A stretch of 64,000 nucleotides of DNA from Bifidobacterium sp. ESL0690 (GTDB lineage Bacteria; Actinomycetota; Actinomycetes; Actinomycetales; Bifidobacteriaceae): the NCBI RefSeq assembly GCF_029392315.1, contig NZ_CP113939.1, forward strand, positions 2,418,001 through 2,482,000, in the 5' to 3' direction. The notes under the pieces were generated by a model that saw nothing but the letters and a program-made list of their open reading frames with translations, ran no database searches and was not told where the DNA came from. The position numbers and the translations under genes were made by a program. Shown here in pieces: positions 37,953 through 47,120 of this stretch. The stretch's first letter is position 1, and every line of letters begins with the position of its first letter.

Positions 37953-37972
37953 ATATTACATTAATGTAATAT
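37953..37972. promoter_or_regulatory. Perfect 20-bp palindrome, operator candidate
   Basis: ATATTACATTAATGTAATAT is fully self-complementary. It sits in the 395-base gap between the RHH-like gene start and the end of the amino-acid permease gene, about 113 bases upstream of the former. No other feature was recognised in that gap. Confidence 0.6.
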
Positions 37973-38235
37973 ACTCGGATTCCAATACAATTTTAGGTAA
38001 TACGGCGTTTCATTTTTCCGATTCAAACCCCACGTTTCACAACGATTTTTACAATTAGGTTCCAATAATAACTATCGGAAAAAGTATTTTTTGCGATACT
38101 TTCGCGAACCGAAAAATCATTAAAAACCTTTTAAAAATTTTTCTCGCTCACAGCGAAACCCGCCTGAGAGAGGGTGCGTCGAGGCAATCAAACGTTCCAA
38201 TCGAAGGTTTTTTAACGGCAACGGTTATGGTTCTT

Positions 38236-39774
38236 TCAAACCAAAAGCTCGGCTTCTTTCCCGCGGTAACGAATCAGGCTATAGCCACCGAACAGCACCA
38301 GCCAGACCAGCCCGGCAATGGCCGAGCCTCGCGTATCCGAGGAAAGGAAAAGCGTCACATAAATGAACACGAAGAAGATTATCGTCAGCGTGTTCGTGAA
38401 CTTGTAGGCCGGCATCACGAAACCGTCAGCCATGAAATCGGCGGACTGGCGATAGCGCTGGTGGGCGATCATCGTCAGGACGTAGACGAAGATGATCACG
38501 GCGCTGGAGGCCGAGGAGAAGAGCACGAAGACGTTGGAGACCTTCGGAATCGCGTTGATGATCGGCGAGAGGAGAATGAAGCAGGCGGAGACCACGATGG
38601 CACGCGCCGGTACCTTGCGCTTGGAGACGACACCGAGTTTGCGCAGCGTGGGCGAAGTGGAGACCTCGGCCAGCTGGAAGAGATGACGGCCTGCGGAATA
38701 GAGCAAGGAGTTGAGCGCCGAGGACGCGGCGGTGATCACGACGAAGAAGACCAGCGCGGAAGCCCAGTTGAGACCCGCGTACTGGAAGACCATGATGAAC
38801 GGGGAAGCGAAGGAACCGTCCTTGTTCGGCTTGAACGTGCGCCACGGCACGATGAGCATGATGGCGACAAGCGCGCCTACGTAGAAGATCAGGATTCGCA
38901 TGATGATCTCGTTAATGGCTTTCGGCAACACCTTGCGCGGGTTCTTGGTCTCGGAGACGGTGACGCCGACGAACTCGATCATCTCGTAGGCGAAGAAGAC
39001 CATCTGGAAGCTCATCAGAAGCGCCAGCCAGCCGTTCGGGGCCAGCGAAAGGCCCTTAAAGATGTTGTCGAAACCGGCGTGACCAGCGGGGCTGACGTGG
39101 TCGAGACCGTGAATATGGACGGCGGGATAGTGATATCCGATAATAACCATCACGATTGCCGTAACGATCAGGCCGACGATCAGGGTGATCTTGATCATCG
39201 AGAACCAGAATTCGGTTTCACCGAACGCTTTGACGGCGATGAGGTTGATAATCGCGAGCACCGCAAGGAAACAGACCTCGATGAGCGGCTGCCATTTTTG
39301 CAGGTTGAAGCCGAACGTGTCGAAGAAGGTGACGAAATATGTGCCAACCGCAGTGAGTTCCGAGAGGCCCATAAGGATAAGGACGATCCAGTAGGTCCAG
39401 CCCGCGAAATGGCCCCAGCCGGAGCCGAGGTAGCGGCCGATGAAGTTGATGAACGTGTGCTGGTTCGGGTCGTAGTACATCAGTTCGCCGATGGCGCGCA
39501 TCAGAAGGAACATCATCACGCCAACGAGGATATAGACCAGGATGATGCTGGGGCCCGTCAGCGCAATCGACTTGCCGGAGCCGAGGAAAAGGCCGGTGCC
39601 GATGGTGCCGCCGATGGCGATGAACTGGACATGCCGGTTGCTCAGGCCGCGCTCGAGCTTATTGGTCGTTTCGCCGGCGCTGCCACCGCGGATGTTTGCC
39701 GAGGTATCGGTTGCAGCTTTGGCGTTGGTTTCGGCATTGGTTCTGGCATTCCTGCTTTCATCCATTTGTGTCAT
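38236..39774 (-). CDS. Amino-acid permease, APC superfamily (AAT type)
   Basis: A 512-residue, 12-span secondary transporter. After ~40 Ala/Thr/Asn-rich residues comes the AAT-family opening GLSNRHVQFIAIGGTIGTGLFLGSG, followed by FGETEFWFSMIKI and EMIEFVGVTVSETKNP, all typical of proton-coupled amino-acid uptake. Specificity cannot be read from the sequence. GGGAAG precedes the ATG. It diverges from a second permease gene (40491), with a small membrane-protein frame in between. Confidence 0.92.
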   Translation of the reverse strand: MTQMDESRNARTNAETNAKAATDTSANIRGGSAGETTNKLERGLSNRHVQFIAIGGTIGTGLFLGSGKSIALTGPSIILVYILVGVMMFLLMRAIGELMYYDPNQHTFINFIGRYLGSGWGHFAGWTYWIVLILMGLSELTAVGTYFVTFFDTFGFNLQKWQPLIEVCFLAVLAIINLIAVKAFGETEFWFSMIKITLIVGLIVTAIVMVIIGYHYPAVHIHGLDHVSPAGHAGFDNIFKGLSLAPNGWLALLMSFQMVFFAYEMIEFVGVTVSETKNPRKVLPKAINEIIMRILIFYVGALVAIMLIVPWRTFKPNKDGSFASPFIMVFQYAGLNWASALVFFVVITAASSALNSLLYSAGRHLFQLAEVSTSPTLRKLGVVSKRKVPARAIVVSACFILLSPIINAIPKVSNVFVLFSSASSAVIIFVYVLTMIAHQRYRQSADFMADGFVMPAYKFTNTLTIIFFVFIYVTLFLSSDTRGSAIAGLVWLVLFGGYSLIRYRGKEAELLV

Positions 39775-40154
39775 AATCTTCCCTTCGCTTCTTGCTGCTT
39801 ATGCGCGCAATAGTGAATAGAGTACGCCGCGAGAGATGACATCAAGGTTTCGAAGCCCGGTTTTGCGGGGTTTATCACCGGCAAAATGACGATATATGAT
39901 AAAAAATGACAAAATTAATTGGACGCTTTCACATAAGCAACACGCAATTTCAGGGGTTATCGCTCCCTTTTAGCCGAAATGCAAAAGTTTCGGGCCGCGT
40001 CTCATAACGTGGACTATCTCGACGCATAAATGAGAGTTTGTATCACAAAAAGCAAAACTGGCTTGAAACAGGTGGGACGCAGGAACACATTAATACGTAA
40101 CGCAAAACCAGAACGACGCCACGAATCACCGGAAAGCTTCACCGCATCCTGAAC
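39775..40154. other. Intergenic stretch upstream of the AAT permease
   Basis: 380 bases with AT-rich segments near 39890-39930 that probably contain the minus-strand promoter. No repeats, hairpins or reading frames convinced me. Confidence 0.35.
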
Positions 40155-40487
40155 CTATCCGCACAAATATCCGTTTGCACCCTTACACTTTCGAAATGTT
40201 GGGGGAATTTTCAAGCGAGCCGCAAATTCCGACCGCCAGTCACGGCCAAAACGGCCCATGAGTTTTATTTCCATCGCAAACATCGCGCCGAAGGACGCGA
40301 TATGTAATACACGAGCAGGGAATCCCGTGAAAGAGGAGCGCCACATGACCAGCGAGTCGGGCACAGCAAGAAGTAACGCTACGAGCAGTAGAGGCGGCAA
40401 CGGTTTGAGTATAAGGTATATGCCCAACGCAAGCCACCACCACGCCCCTTTGACGATGACGACATTCCTACTCGCGATGGCGGCCAA
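40155..40487 (-). CDS. Possible small membrane protein or remnant
   Basis: A frame of about 110 codons from a TTG, divergent from and almost abutting the lysP-like start at 40491. It encodes a long hydrophobic segment (GAWWWLALGIYLILKPLPPL, LLVALLLAVP) and a basic end. The composition looks like a real membrane protein, but there is no ATG/GTG, no clear ribosome site, and the frame continues open upstream into the antisense of lysP. It may be a degraded gene. Low confidence. Confidence 0.3.
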   Translation of the reverse strand: MAAIASRNVVIVKGAWWWLALGIYLILKPLPPLLLVALLLAVPDSLVMWRSSFTGFPARVLHIASFGAMFAMEIKLMGRFGRDWRSEFAARLKIPPTFRKCKGANGYLCG

Positions 40488-40490
40488 AGC

Positions 40491-42029
40491 ATGAGCAGCA
40501 ACAACGCAAACGCCGCTTCCGGCAACAATACGCAAGCTGGCAAACCACAAAATCAAGGCGGCAACCGAGTTGTCCGCAAGCTCAAAACCCGCCATATCTC
40601 GATGATTGCGCTCGGCGGGTGCATCGGCACCGGCCTCTTTATGACCTCCGGCGGCACCATCGCACAGGCCGGACCTGGCGGCGGACTCGTGGCCTACGCG
40701 GCCATGGGCATCATGGTCTACTTCCTGATGACCAGCCTCGGCGAGCTCGCCACGAACATGCCGGTCTCCGGCTCGTTCTCGGTGTATAGCTCGAAATACG
40801 TCGACCCCGCGCTGGGGTTTGCGATGGGCTGGGACTACTGGCTCAACTGGGCGATTTCCGGCGCCACCGACATCTCGACCGCCGCGCTTTTGATGCAATA
40901 TTGGTTCCCGAAATCACCGGGTTGGGTATGGAGCCTGACCATGCTCGTGATCATCTTCTGTCTCAACGCCTTCGTGGTCTCCGCGTTCGGCGAGACCGAA
41001 TTCTGGTTGGCGCTGATCAAAGTGGTCACCATCATCATCTTCATCGTGGTGGGTCTGATGATGATCTGCGGCATCATGTTCCAACCGGCCGTCGGATTCA
41101 AGAACTTCACCTATAAAGGAGGGCCGTTCATCGGCGGCCTGCCCGCCATCATGGGCGTCTTCCTCATCGCCGGCTACTCGTTCCAAGGCACGGAAGTCGT
41201 AGGCGTTACTGCCGGGGAATCCGAGAACCCAAGCCAGGCGGTGCCGAAGGCCATCAACAACGTCTTCTGGCGTATCGTGCTGTTCTATCTGCTTTCGATT
41301 TTCGTGATTGCGGCAATCATTCCGTATACCGACAAGAACCTCCTCGGCGCTTCCGACACCAACATCGCGATGTCGCCGTTCACCATCGTCTTCGAAAAGG
41401 CCGGCTTGGCGGGTGCGGCAAGCATCATGAACGCCGTGGTGCTGACCTCGATTTTGTCAGCCGTCAACACGGGAGCCTACGCCTCAAGCCGCATGCTCTA
41501 CGGCATGGCGAAAGACGGTTACGCGCCGAAATTCCTCGGCACCACCACCAAGCGCGGGGTGCCGCTGGCGGCATTGATTACCACGCTCTGCATCGAGGCG
41601 CTGGCGTTCTCGTCGAGCATTTTCGGACCAAAGTTCTATATGTGGCTCGTTACCGCAACCGGCCTGACCGGCTTCATCTCGTGGATGGGCATCGCGCTAA
41701 GCCACTTTCGCTTCCGCCGCGCATTCAAGCTGCAGGGCCACAAGCTCTCCGAGTTGAAGTACCACGCGAAACTCTTCCCGCTCGGCCCGATTCTCGCCAT
41801 CGTAATCTGCCTCGTCGTGATCTGCGGCCAGGATCTCCCCGCCTTCGCTTCCGGCAATGTGGGCGAGCTGCTGATGACCTATTTCAGCGTCATTCTCGTC
41901 GCCATCCTCTACTTCGGCTTCAAGTTCACGCACCACACCCACATCGTCAAGCTCAAGGATATGGACGTCTCCTCCGCCCGCCCCGAAGTGCTGAAAGAGA
42001 AGCGCGAAAAGAGTGCGGCAAACTCCTAG
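40491..42029 (+). CDS. Amino-acid permease, APC superfamily (LysP-like)
   Basis: A 512-residue, 12-span permease closest in pattern to lysine-specific LysP: LKTRHISMIALGGCIGTGLFMTSGG, SAFGETEFWLALIKVVTIIIF, and SFQGTEVVGVTAGESENPSQ, with YASSRMLYGMAKDGYAPKFL near span 8. Uptake of lysine or another basic amino acid is likely but not proven. The N-terminal 25 residues are Asn/Gln-rich. Only a weak purine stretch precedes the ATG. A strong terminator follows. Confidence 0.88.
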   Translation: MSSNNANAASGNNTQAGKPQNQGGNRVVRKLKTRHISMIALGGCIGTGLFMTSGGTIAQAGPGGGLVAYAAMGIMVYFLMTSLGELATNMPVSGSFSVYSSKYVDPALGFAMGWDYWLNWAISGATDISTAALLMQYWFPKSPGWVWSLTMLVIIFCLNAFVVSAFGETEFWLALIKVVTIIIFIVVGLMMICGIMFQPAVGFKNFTYKGGPFIGGLPAIMGVFLIAGYSFQGTEVVGVTAGESENPSQAVPKAINNVFWRIVLFYLLSIFVIAAIIPYTDKNLLGASDTNIAMSPFTIVFEKAGLAGAASIMNAVVLTSILSAVNTGAYASSRMLYGMAKDGYAPKFLGTTTKRGVPLAALITTLCIEALAFSSSIFGPKFYMWLVTATGLTGFISWMGIALSHFRFRRAFKLQGHKLSELKYHAKLFPLGPILAIVICLVVICGQDLPAFASGNVGELLMTYFSVILVAILYFGFKFTHHTHIVKLKDMDVSSARPEVLKEKREKSAANS

Positions 42030-42038
42030 AAACAACAA

Positions 42039-42080
42039 AAATCTGCTCCCAAAGATATTCAAACCTTTGGGAGCAGATTT
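42039..42080. terminator. Terminator between lysP-like and DUF5067 genes
   Basis: Perfect 15-base stem AATCTGCTCCCAAAG with its complement, loop of 10, then TTC. It lies in the convergent gap and could serve both genes. Confidence 0.88.
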
Positions 42081-42117
42081 TCAATCACGGTTTTCTATTA
42101 CAAAAGCCGTTGTTCCA

Positions 42118-43575
42118 TCACTTAATGTTGATGGTTTGCGTAACGTATGTCTCCTCTTTGAAATTAATCCCGGACTCGAGCACCACATTCACAGGCGTTG
42201 AGCCGTCGACGAGTTTGTAGGCAACAGTGACTTTCGAACTGGCGTTGGGCGCTACATCAGCGTCGTAGCTATCGAAGCTGTATCCCTCAGTGTTGTCCGG
42301 AAGATAGTCCTTTGCGAGATTGACGCCGTTCTGGGAAACCCTATCGTCAACAGCCTTCAGGAAAGAAGTCTTCTCCTTGCCCGTATTCTTATATTGATAG
42401 GTAATGATTAGCGTCCAGTTCCCCTCATGATCCTTCGGGCCCCGCTTGGCGGAGGCGATTTTCACTTCGGTATCCGTGAAACTTCCGCTGCCTTTCAGCA
42501 CCTTCTTTTCCGGGTTCTTGTAGTCTTCCTGCTCTTTCTTCTGCTGATCGTCGCCACGCGGAGTGGCCGAGATGGCGGAAGAATCAGAGAAACTCGTCGT
42601 TCCATTGCCGTTGAATGCGTCCATGATGGTATTGAAAGAGGCGATGAACACAATAACCGAAAGGACGGCGGCAATGATGCCGGTAGCAAGACCGCCGATT
42701 GACAGACCCTTGCCAGGAAGCCTTCCGGCGTTGATCTTGCGCATGGACATGAAGCCGGTCACGATGGCCGCGATGCCACAGGCGATGCCGACGACGGGAA
42801 TCCAGAAGAGAACGATGGCGACGATGCCCAGGATCAGCGAGACGATGGCCATACGCGGACGCTGCGGCGCCTGTCCGAACGGCTGCTGCGGCGACATGCC
42901 TGCCGGCGGCTGAGACGACGTGCCCATTGGAGGTTGGGATGACGTGCCCATCGGGGGCGCAGAGACAGGAGTGGTCGGCGGCTGAGACGACACCTCCACT
43001 GGCTGCTGATACATGGGCCCCATCGGCTGCTGCGCCGGCATGCCGGCTGTTTGCTGCGGTGCCGAATTTACCGGCTGCTGCCACGAGCCCTGCAAATGCT
43101 GAGGGGCCGTGCCCGACTGCTGCCACGACGGAGTCTCAGATTGCTGCGATTGTCCGGGATTGAACGGCTGCTGCGACGCCGAACCGTTCGACTGTTCTGA
43201 AGCCGAATCTACCTGCTGCCACGCCGAACCCGACGATTGCTGCGACGCCTCGGAATCCGCCGACTGCGGTACTTGCGTCGGGTTTGCGTTCTGCTGTTGT
43301 GATTCTGGCTCCGACGAGCGCTGCAGTGCAGAATCCGACTGCTGAAGTACCGAATTTACTGGCTGCTGCCACGGCATGCGCTGCGCTTGCTGCGGGGCCG
43401 CGAAATTCGCCGGCTGCTGCGCTTGCGTCGGGTTTGCATTCTGCTGCGTCGGGTTGGCCTGCTGCTGCGGCGCGGAATCCGCCGACTGCTGCCACGGATA
43501 TACCGGCTGGCCGTTGTATGGCGTATTGGGTTGCGGCGACGTGCCGCCACCATATGGGTTATTATCTTCCTGCAT
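42118..43575 (-). CDS. DUF4190/DUF5067 membrane protein with Gln/Pro-rich N-terminus
   Basis: A 485-residue protein. Residues 1-230 are a low-complexity tract rich in QQP/SQQ repeats ending in MGTSSQPPMGTSSQPP duplications. A DUF4190 two-span region follows (MAIVSLILGIVAIVLFWIPV, then GGLATGIIAAVLSVIVFIAS). The exported C-terminal domain matches DUF5067 (NWTLIITYQYKNTGKEKTSF, DADVAPNASSKVTVAYKL). Such proteins are common at the surface of bifidobacteria and have no known function. AAGGA lies 10 bases before the ATG at 43575. Confidence 0.8.
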   Translation of the reverse strand: MQEDNNPYGGGTSPQPNTPYNGQPVYPWQQSADSAPQQQANPTQQNANPTQAQQPANFAAPQQAQRMPWQQPVNSVLQQSDSALQRSSEPESQQQNANPTQVPQSADSEASQQSSGSAWQQVDSASEQSNGSASQQPFNPGQSQQSETPSWQQSGTAPQHLQGSWQQPVNSAPQQTAGMPAQQPMGPMYQQPVEVSSQPPTTPVSAPPMGTSSQPPMGTSSQPPAGMSPQQPFGQAPQRPRMAIVSLILGIVAIVLFWIPVVGIACGIAAIVTGFMSMRKINAGRLPGKGLSIGGLATGIIAAVLSVIVFIASFNTIMDAFNGNGTTSFSDSSAISATPRGDDQQKKEQEDYKNPEKKVLKGSGSFTDTEVKIASAKRGPKDHEGNWTLIITYQYKNTGKEKTSFLKAVDDRVSQNGVNLAKDYLPDNTEGYSFDSYDADVAPNASSKVTVAYKLVDGSTPVNVVLESGINFKEETYVTQTINIK

Positions 43576-43789
43576 TGTTTTTATATCCTTCCAACAATCT
43601 TCCCGGCAGCGGGCCATCCACTCCCTTTATTGATAATAGACAATCTTAGTCACAATATAACTTCTTTCGAGCCCCCAGCAGTATAAACGACACTGTTTCT
43701 GCGAATCTGATCGCAACCCGCCGCCGGCGCAAACTCGCGCACCAACCTCATCCATTACGCCCCCAAAGCACCTGCGAGAATCCAAAATC

Positions 43790-43967
43790 CTGTCAGCAGG
43801 CTGACAATTTCCGAACTTTCCCACAAAAGTTGTCAACAGACTGACAGAACTTTCGATTTTCTATCAATCTTGTCAATAGACTGACAGGTTTATACCTAAA
43901 CTAAAAGTTGTGTCAATAGACTGACAGAACTTTTAATTTCATGCTAAAGTTGTCAACAGACTGACAG
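43790..43967. repeat. Iterons TTGTCAAYAGACTGACAG, 5 copies at exact 40-bp period
   Basis: 18-bp boxes start at 43790, 43830, 43870, 43910 and 43950. Each contains the inverted repeat TGTCA-N6-TGACA. The first copy is diverged. Downstream flanks alternate between GAACTTT and GGTTT. The last copy ends 14 bases before the ATG of the AAA+/DUF4143 gene. The rest of the gap 43576-43981 has no gene. Confidence 0.95.
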
Positions 43968-43981
43968 GTTTGGAGCTGAAA

Positions 43982-45175
43982 ATGATTGATCGTCCTTATT
44001 ATTTGGATTGGCTGGAACGCTGGCGCGATAAGGAACCCATCAAAGTCGTGACGGGAATGCGGCGCAGCGGCAAGTCGAAGATACTCGAAATCTTCCGCGG
44101 CCGCCTCGCCAAAGAAGGCGTCAATCCCAAAAACATCATCGCCATCAACTTCGAAAGTCTCGATGAGAGCTACCCAACTGAAGCCAAGCCGCTTTACGAC
44201 TACATTGTCAAGCGTCTGCAACACGGTCAGAACTATATCTTTTTGGATGAAATCCAGCACGTCGAGCACTTCGAGAAAGCCGTGGACGCACTGTATATCC
44301 GCAACGATACCGACATCTACATCACCGGATCGAACGCGAAGCTGCTTTCCAGCGAACTTGCGACACTGCTGACCGGCCGTTACGTCGAACTCAACATGTT
44401 CCCACTTTCGTTCGCTGAGTACCGAACGACTCGGCCACAATCCGAAACCACCGACCAATCGTTCGAACGTTACCTCACCTACGGCGGCCTGCCATACACC
44501 ACCTATCTCGACGACGAACAAAGCATTGCCGATTACCTTAGCGGCGTGTTCAACACCATTCTCGTTAAAGACATCGCGGTGCGACACCCGAAAATCGACA
44601 TGCCTGCTTTCAACGAAGTAGCCGCATTCCTGGCCGACAACGTTGGCAATATCACCTCAGTCAAAGGCATCGCGGACACGATGAAACAGGAGCATAAGGG
44701 CATCTCCCCCAACACCGTCCGCGAATATATAGCAGCGCTTTGCGAAAATTATCTACTCTTCAGGGCCGAGCGATACGACATCAAGGGCAAAGCCTATATG
44801 AAAACACTTGAGAAATACTACCTGGGCGACCCCGGGTTCAGGTTCTGGTTCCTCGGCAAATCCGGCGGCGACACCTGCCATCGCATCGAAAACGTGGTTT
44901 ACCTTGAACTTTTGCGGCGCTTTCGCACCGTTTCCATCGGAAAAATCGGCACCAAGGAAATTGATTTTTGCGCCACCGATGCCGACGGGGTTCATTATTT
45001 CCAGGTTTCGCAGACCGTGTTGGACAGCGCGACTCTCAGCCGCGAACTCGCACCGCTGAAAAACATCGACGACAACCATCCCAAAACTCTGCTGACTCTG
45101 GACCGCATCGGCAACGGCGACCACGACGGCATCAAGCAGGAGAATCTGCTCGACTGGCTGCTCGACAATCAATAA
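43982..45175 (+). CDS. AAA+ ATPase with DUF4143 (PD-(D/E)XK-like) domain
   Basis: A 397-residue protein: Walker A GMRRSGKS, Walker B YIFLDEIQHVEHFE, sensor region ITGSNAKLLSSELATLLTGR, and a C-terminal DUF4143 part with TKEIDFCATDADGVHYFQVSQ. It belongs to the same broad family as the 4876 gene but is clearly divergent from it. The ATG at 43982 has GGAG six bases ahead; a TTG at 43970 is less likely. Five 40-bp-spaced iterons end 14 bases upstream. Function is undefined; the arrangement suggests DNA binding or autoregulation at the iterons. Confidence 0.88.
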   Translation: MIDRPYYLDWLERWRDKEPIKVVTGMRRSGKSKILEIFRGRLAKEGVNPKNIIAINFESLDESYPTEAKPLYDYIVKRLQHGQNYIFLDEIQHVEHFEKAVDALYIRNDTDIYITGSNAKLLSSELATLLTGRYVELNMFPLSFAEYRTTRPQSETTDQSFERYLTYGGLPYTTYLDDEQSIADYLSGVFNTILVKDIAVRHPKIDMPAFNEVAAFLADNVGNITSVKGIADTMKQEHKGISPNTVREYIAALCENYLLFRAERYDIKGKAYMKTLEKYYLGDPGFRFWFLGKSGGDTCHRIENVVYLELLRRFRTVSIGKIGTKEIDFCATDADGVHYFQVSQTVLDSATLSRELAPLKNIDDNHPKTLLTLDRIGNGDHDGIKQENLLDWLLDNQ

Positions 45176-45241
45176 CATCGCTTTTCGTTGCAAATTCCGA
45201 AAGTCGCGGATTAACGCACAATCGGCGCGACCGCTGGGAAC

Positions 45242-45658
45242 CTACGCCGTCACAGAAGCCGAATCCACAGCAGGAACCGCGGCGGCGGGCTTGTCGGCAT
45301 CAGACTGCTTTTGCTCGTAAGTCGCGGAAACCGTTTGCGGATCTTCCGTCACGATAGTCGTGGTGTTGAACGCCTTGAACGTGGCGAAGCAGGCGAGCGC
45401 GACCCAAACGAAGACGAACGCCAAGACCGCGATGCGCTTCCATGAACCGAGCCGGGAAAGAATGCCCTGCTTGTTGGAGGAATTCTTAGAAGTGTCGACG
45501 AACTTGTAGCTGCTTGCGAAGTCCTTGTGCTTGCGCGCGAAGATGCCGCGCTTGGCCGGGCGGCTGCCGCCCTTGCTTGCAGAATCGCGCTTGCCCGCAA
45601 AATCACCTTGCTGACTGAAGACGTTACCCTGCTTGCTGAAATCGTTACGTGTGGTCAT
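45242..45658 (-). CDS. Small single-span membrane protein of unknown function
   Basis: A 138-residue protein: basic, Gln/Ser/Lys-rich N-terminal 70 residues (SKQGNVFSQQGDFAGK), one membrane helix (RIAVLAFVFVWVALACFATF) and an exported Ala/Pro/Val-rich tail. The basic N-terminus should be cytoplasmic. AAGGATAAC precedes the ATG. Convergent with the AAA+ gene. I do not recognise a family. Confidence 0.65.
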   Translation of the reverse strand: MTTRNDFSKQGNVFSQQGDFAGKRDSASKGGSRPAKRGIFARKHKDFASSYKFVDTSKNSSNKQGILSRLGSWKRIAVLAFVFVWVALACFATFKAFNTTTIVTEDPQTVSATYEQKQSDADKPAAAVPAVDSASVTA

Positions 45659-46227
45659 GGCTGTTATCCTTAGAACATTGCGCGTTGCCTCTTGTCGGCA
45701 CTCGTAGTGCCTTCTCGCGCTGGTACAAATTGCTTTCTTTTTTGTAATGTCTAAGTAGCGTATCGCAATTCCGTCTTCACGTTTTGCCTAGTATTGCGCG
45801 AGATGACGCCTGTTTTCACGCATAAGGTTTGATGCGAATCCGCCCCGCCGCGACCTTTCGCCATACAGCAGAACGTTTCAGCATTACATCAAGGCAATAA
45901 TTACGTTTTAACCGTTTTTATTCGTTGTGAAGTACGTCACACCATTATGTCGTCATACAATGCAATGCAGGTATCACGCAACGAAACTGCCTAGTTATTG
46001 GGCAGCTGTTTGACAGCCCGCCAGAGGCCTATTCCGGCCTATCAACAATCAGCTACAGCCATCAGTGGTCTATTCAACAATCGGCAACGGCTCATCAGCA
46101 GCTATCAACAAGCACTCTGAACTTATCCACGCATCAAAAAAGCTGCCATCGGGCAGAAACCCGATGACAACCCTTGCTGAATTTGCAGCCCAACAAACGA
46201 AATATCAGTTTGCCGGCGCAAGAAAAC
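45659..46227. other. Intergenic stretch with one terminator
   Basis: 569 bases. The left part is the presumed promoter region of the small membrane protein. Loose repetition of TATCAACAA and CAGC words occurs at about 46035-46115, too irregular to call a repeat. The terminator at 46135 belongs to the YheO-like gene. No gene was seen. Confidence 0.35.
46135..46173 (-). terminator. Terminator of the YheO-like regulator gene
   Basis: On the minus strand CATCGGG and CCCGATG form the core stem, followed by TTTTTTGATGC. It is nearly identical to the terminator at 50106. Confidence 0.85.
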
Positions 46228-46998
46228 TCATTGCTGATCGTCGATCATATGCAGATAGCGGTACGTCGTCGATACCGAGATGCCCAGCTGCTTGGCGACT
46301 TTGGCGACCGAACCCTTGAAATTAAAATAGCCCTGGTCGTTCAACTGCGAGATCACGGCAAGGCGCTGGTCCAAGCCGAAGGATTCGACGCCCGTGCCGG
46401 CCTTGGCGCTGGCATCGGCAATCACTTCAGTGGCGACGTCTTCAATCGAGGTGATGAGATTTTCTTCCTCGTGCGACTGAGGCGTCTCGTCTTGGGCCGC
46501 AAATGAATAGGACGCGCCCACTTCCTCCAGCGCTCGTTCCAGTCTGAGGAAAGGAGTCTGATCGGTGTTGATGCATAAAGCGCCGATAATCCGCTTCTTC
46601 CGCCGAATCAGGTACGTGGACGATATCAAAGCGTTTTTGCTCAGCGCCGTTCTTCCTTGGTAGCCGACGACATAATCCTTGCCCTTCGAATTGCTTTCCT
46701 GCAACAGCTTGAGCATGAAATCGGTAGCAGGCGCCCCCACTTGACGGCCGGAAACCTGATTGTTGGCAATCGCGATAACGGATTTGTCGGCCTTGGAAGC
46801 ATCGTGAAGCACTACCTCGCTTCTTGGCCCGAGCACTTTGCCGAGGAATTCGACCAGCGGAACGAATTGCTGGAGCAATTGCGTATCAAGTTTTTCCTCT
46901 TCCGCATTGCGAGCGCGAGAAAATCGTTTTGTTGCCATACCCCCATCATATTCGTAACCATGGTATGCATCTGATTCCAAAGGATTCTGCTCATCCAT
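46228..46998 (-). CDS. YheO-like (PAS plus HTH) transcriptional regulator of the D-serine locus
   Basis: A 256-residue regulator. The N-terminal part (LVEFLGKVLGPRSEVVLHDASK) matches the YheO-like PAS domain and the C-terminal GSVAKVAKQLGISVSTTYRYLH is a helix-turn-helix of the HTH_22 type. Family members such as DauR control D-amino-acid metabolism, which fits the D-serine dehydratase gene directly upstream in the same direction. TAGGAGGAAG precedes the ATG at 46998, fixing the start against a longer frame to 47085. Confidence 0.88.
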   Translation of the reverse strand: MDEQNPLESDAYHGYEYDGGMATKRFSRARNAEEEKLDTQLLQQFVPLVEFLGKVLGPRSEVVLHDASKADKSVIAIANNQVSGRQVGAPATDFMLKLLQESNSKGKDYVVGYQGRTALSKNALISSTYLIRRKKRIIGALCINTDQTPFLRLERALEEVGASYSFAAQDETPQSHEEENLITSIEDVATEVIADASAKAGTGVESFGLDQRLAVISQLNDQGYFNFKGSVAKVAKQLGISVSTTYRYLHMIDDQQ

Positions 46999-47120
46999 CG
47001 GACTTCCTCCTATACAGCAGCCGTATCCCGTTTCCGCAAAAGGGATATAAAAATCGTCAGGCGCGGCACGGCAAACGCCACACACACGCCTGACGAAAAC
47101 ATCACTTCAAAATCCCGGCT

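Noticed and set aside
38155..38200. CTGAGAGAGGGTGC resembling part of a TPP riboswitch
   Set aside because: Only one short motif, lacking the partner helices, and it lies downstream of the minus-strand permease gene and not in front of a thiamine gene.
40258..40494. 78-codon plus-strand frame overlapping the lysP-like start by ATGA
   Set aside because: No ribosome site, no conserved features; the minus-strand frame in the same place is more protein-like.
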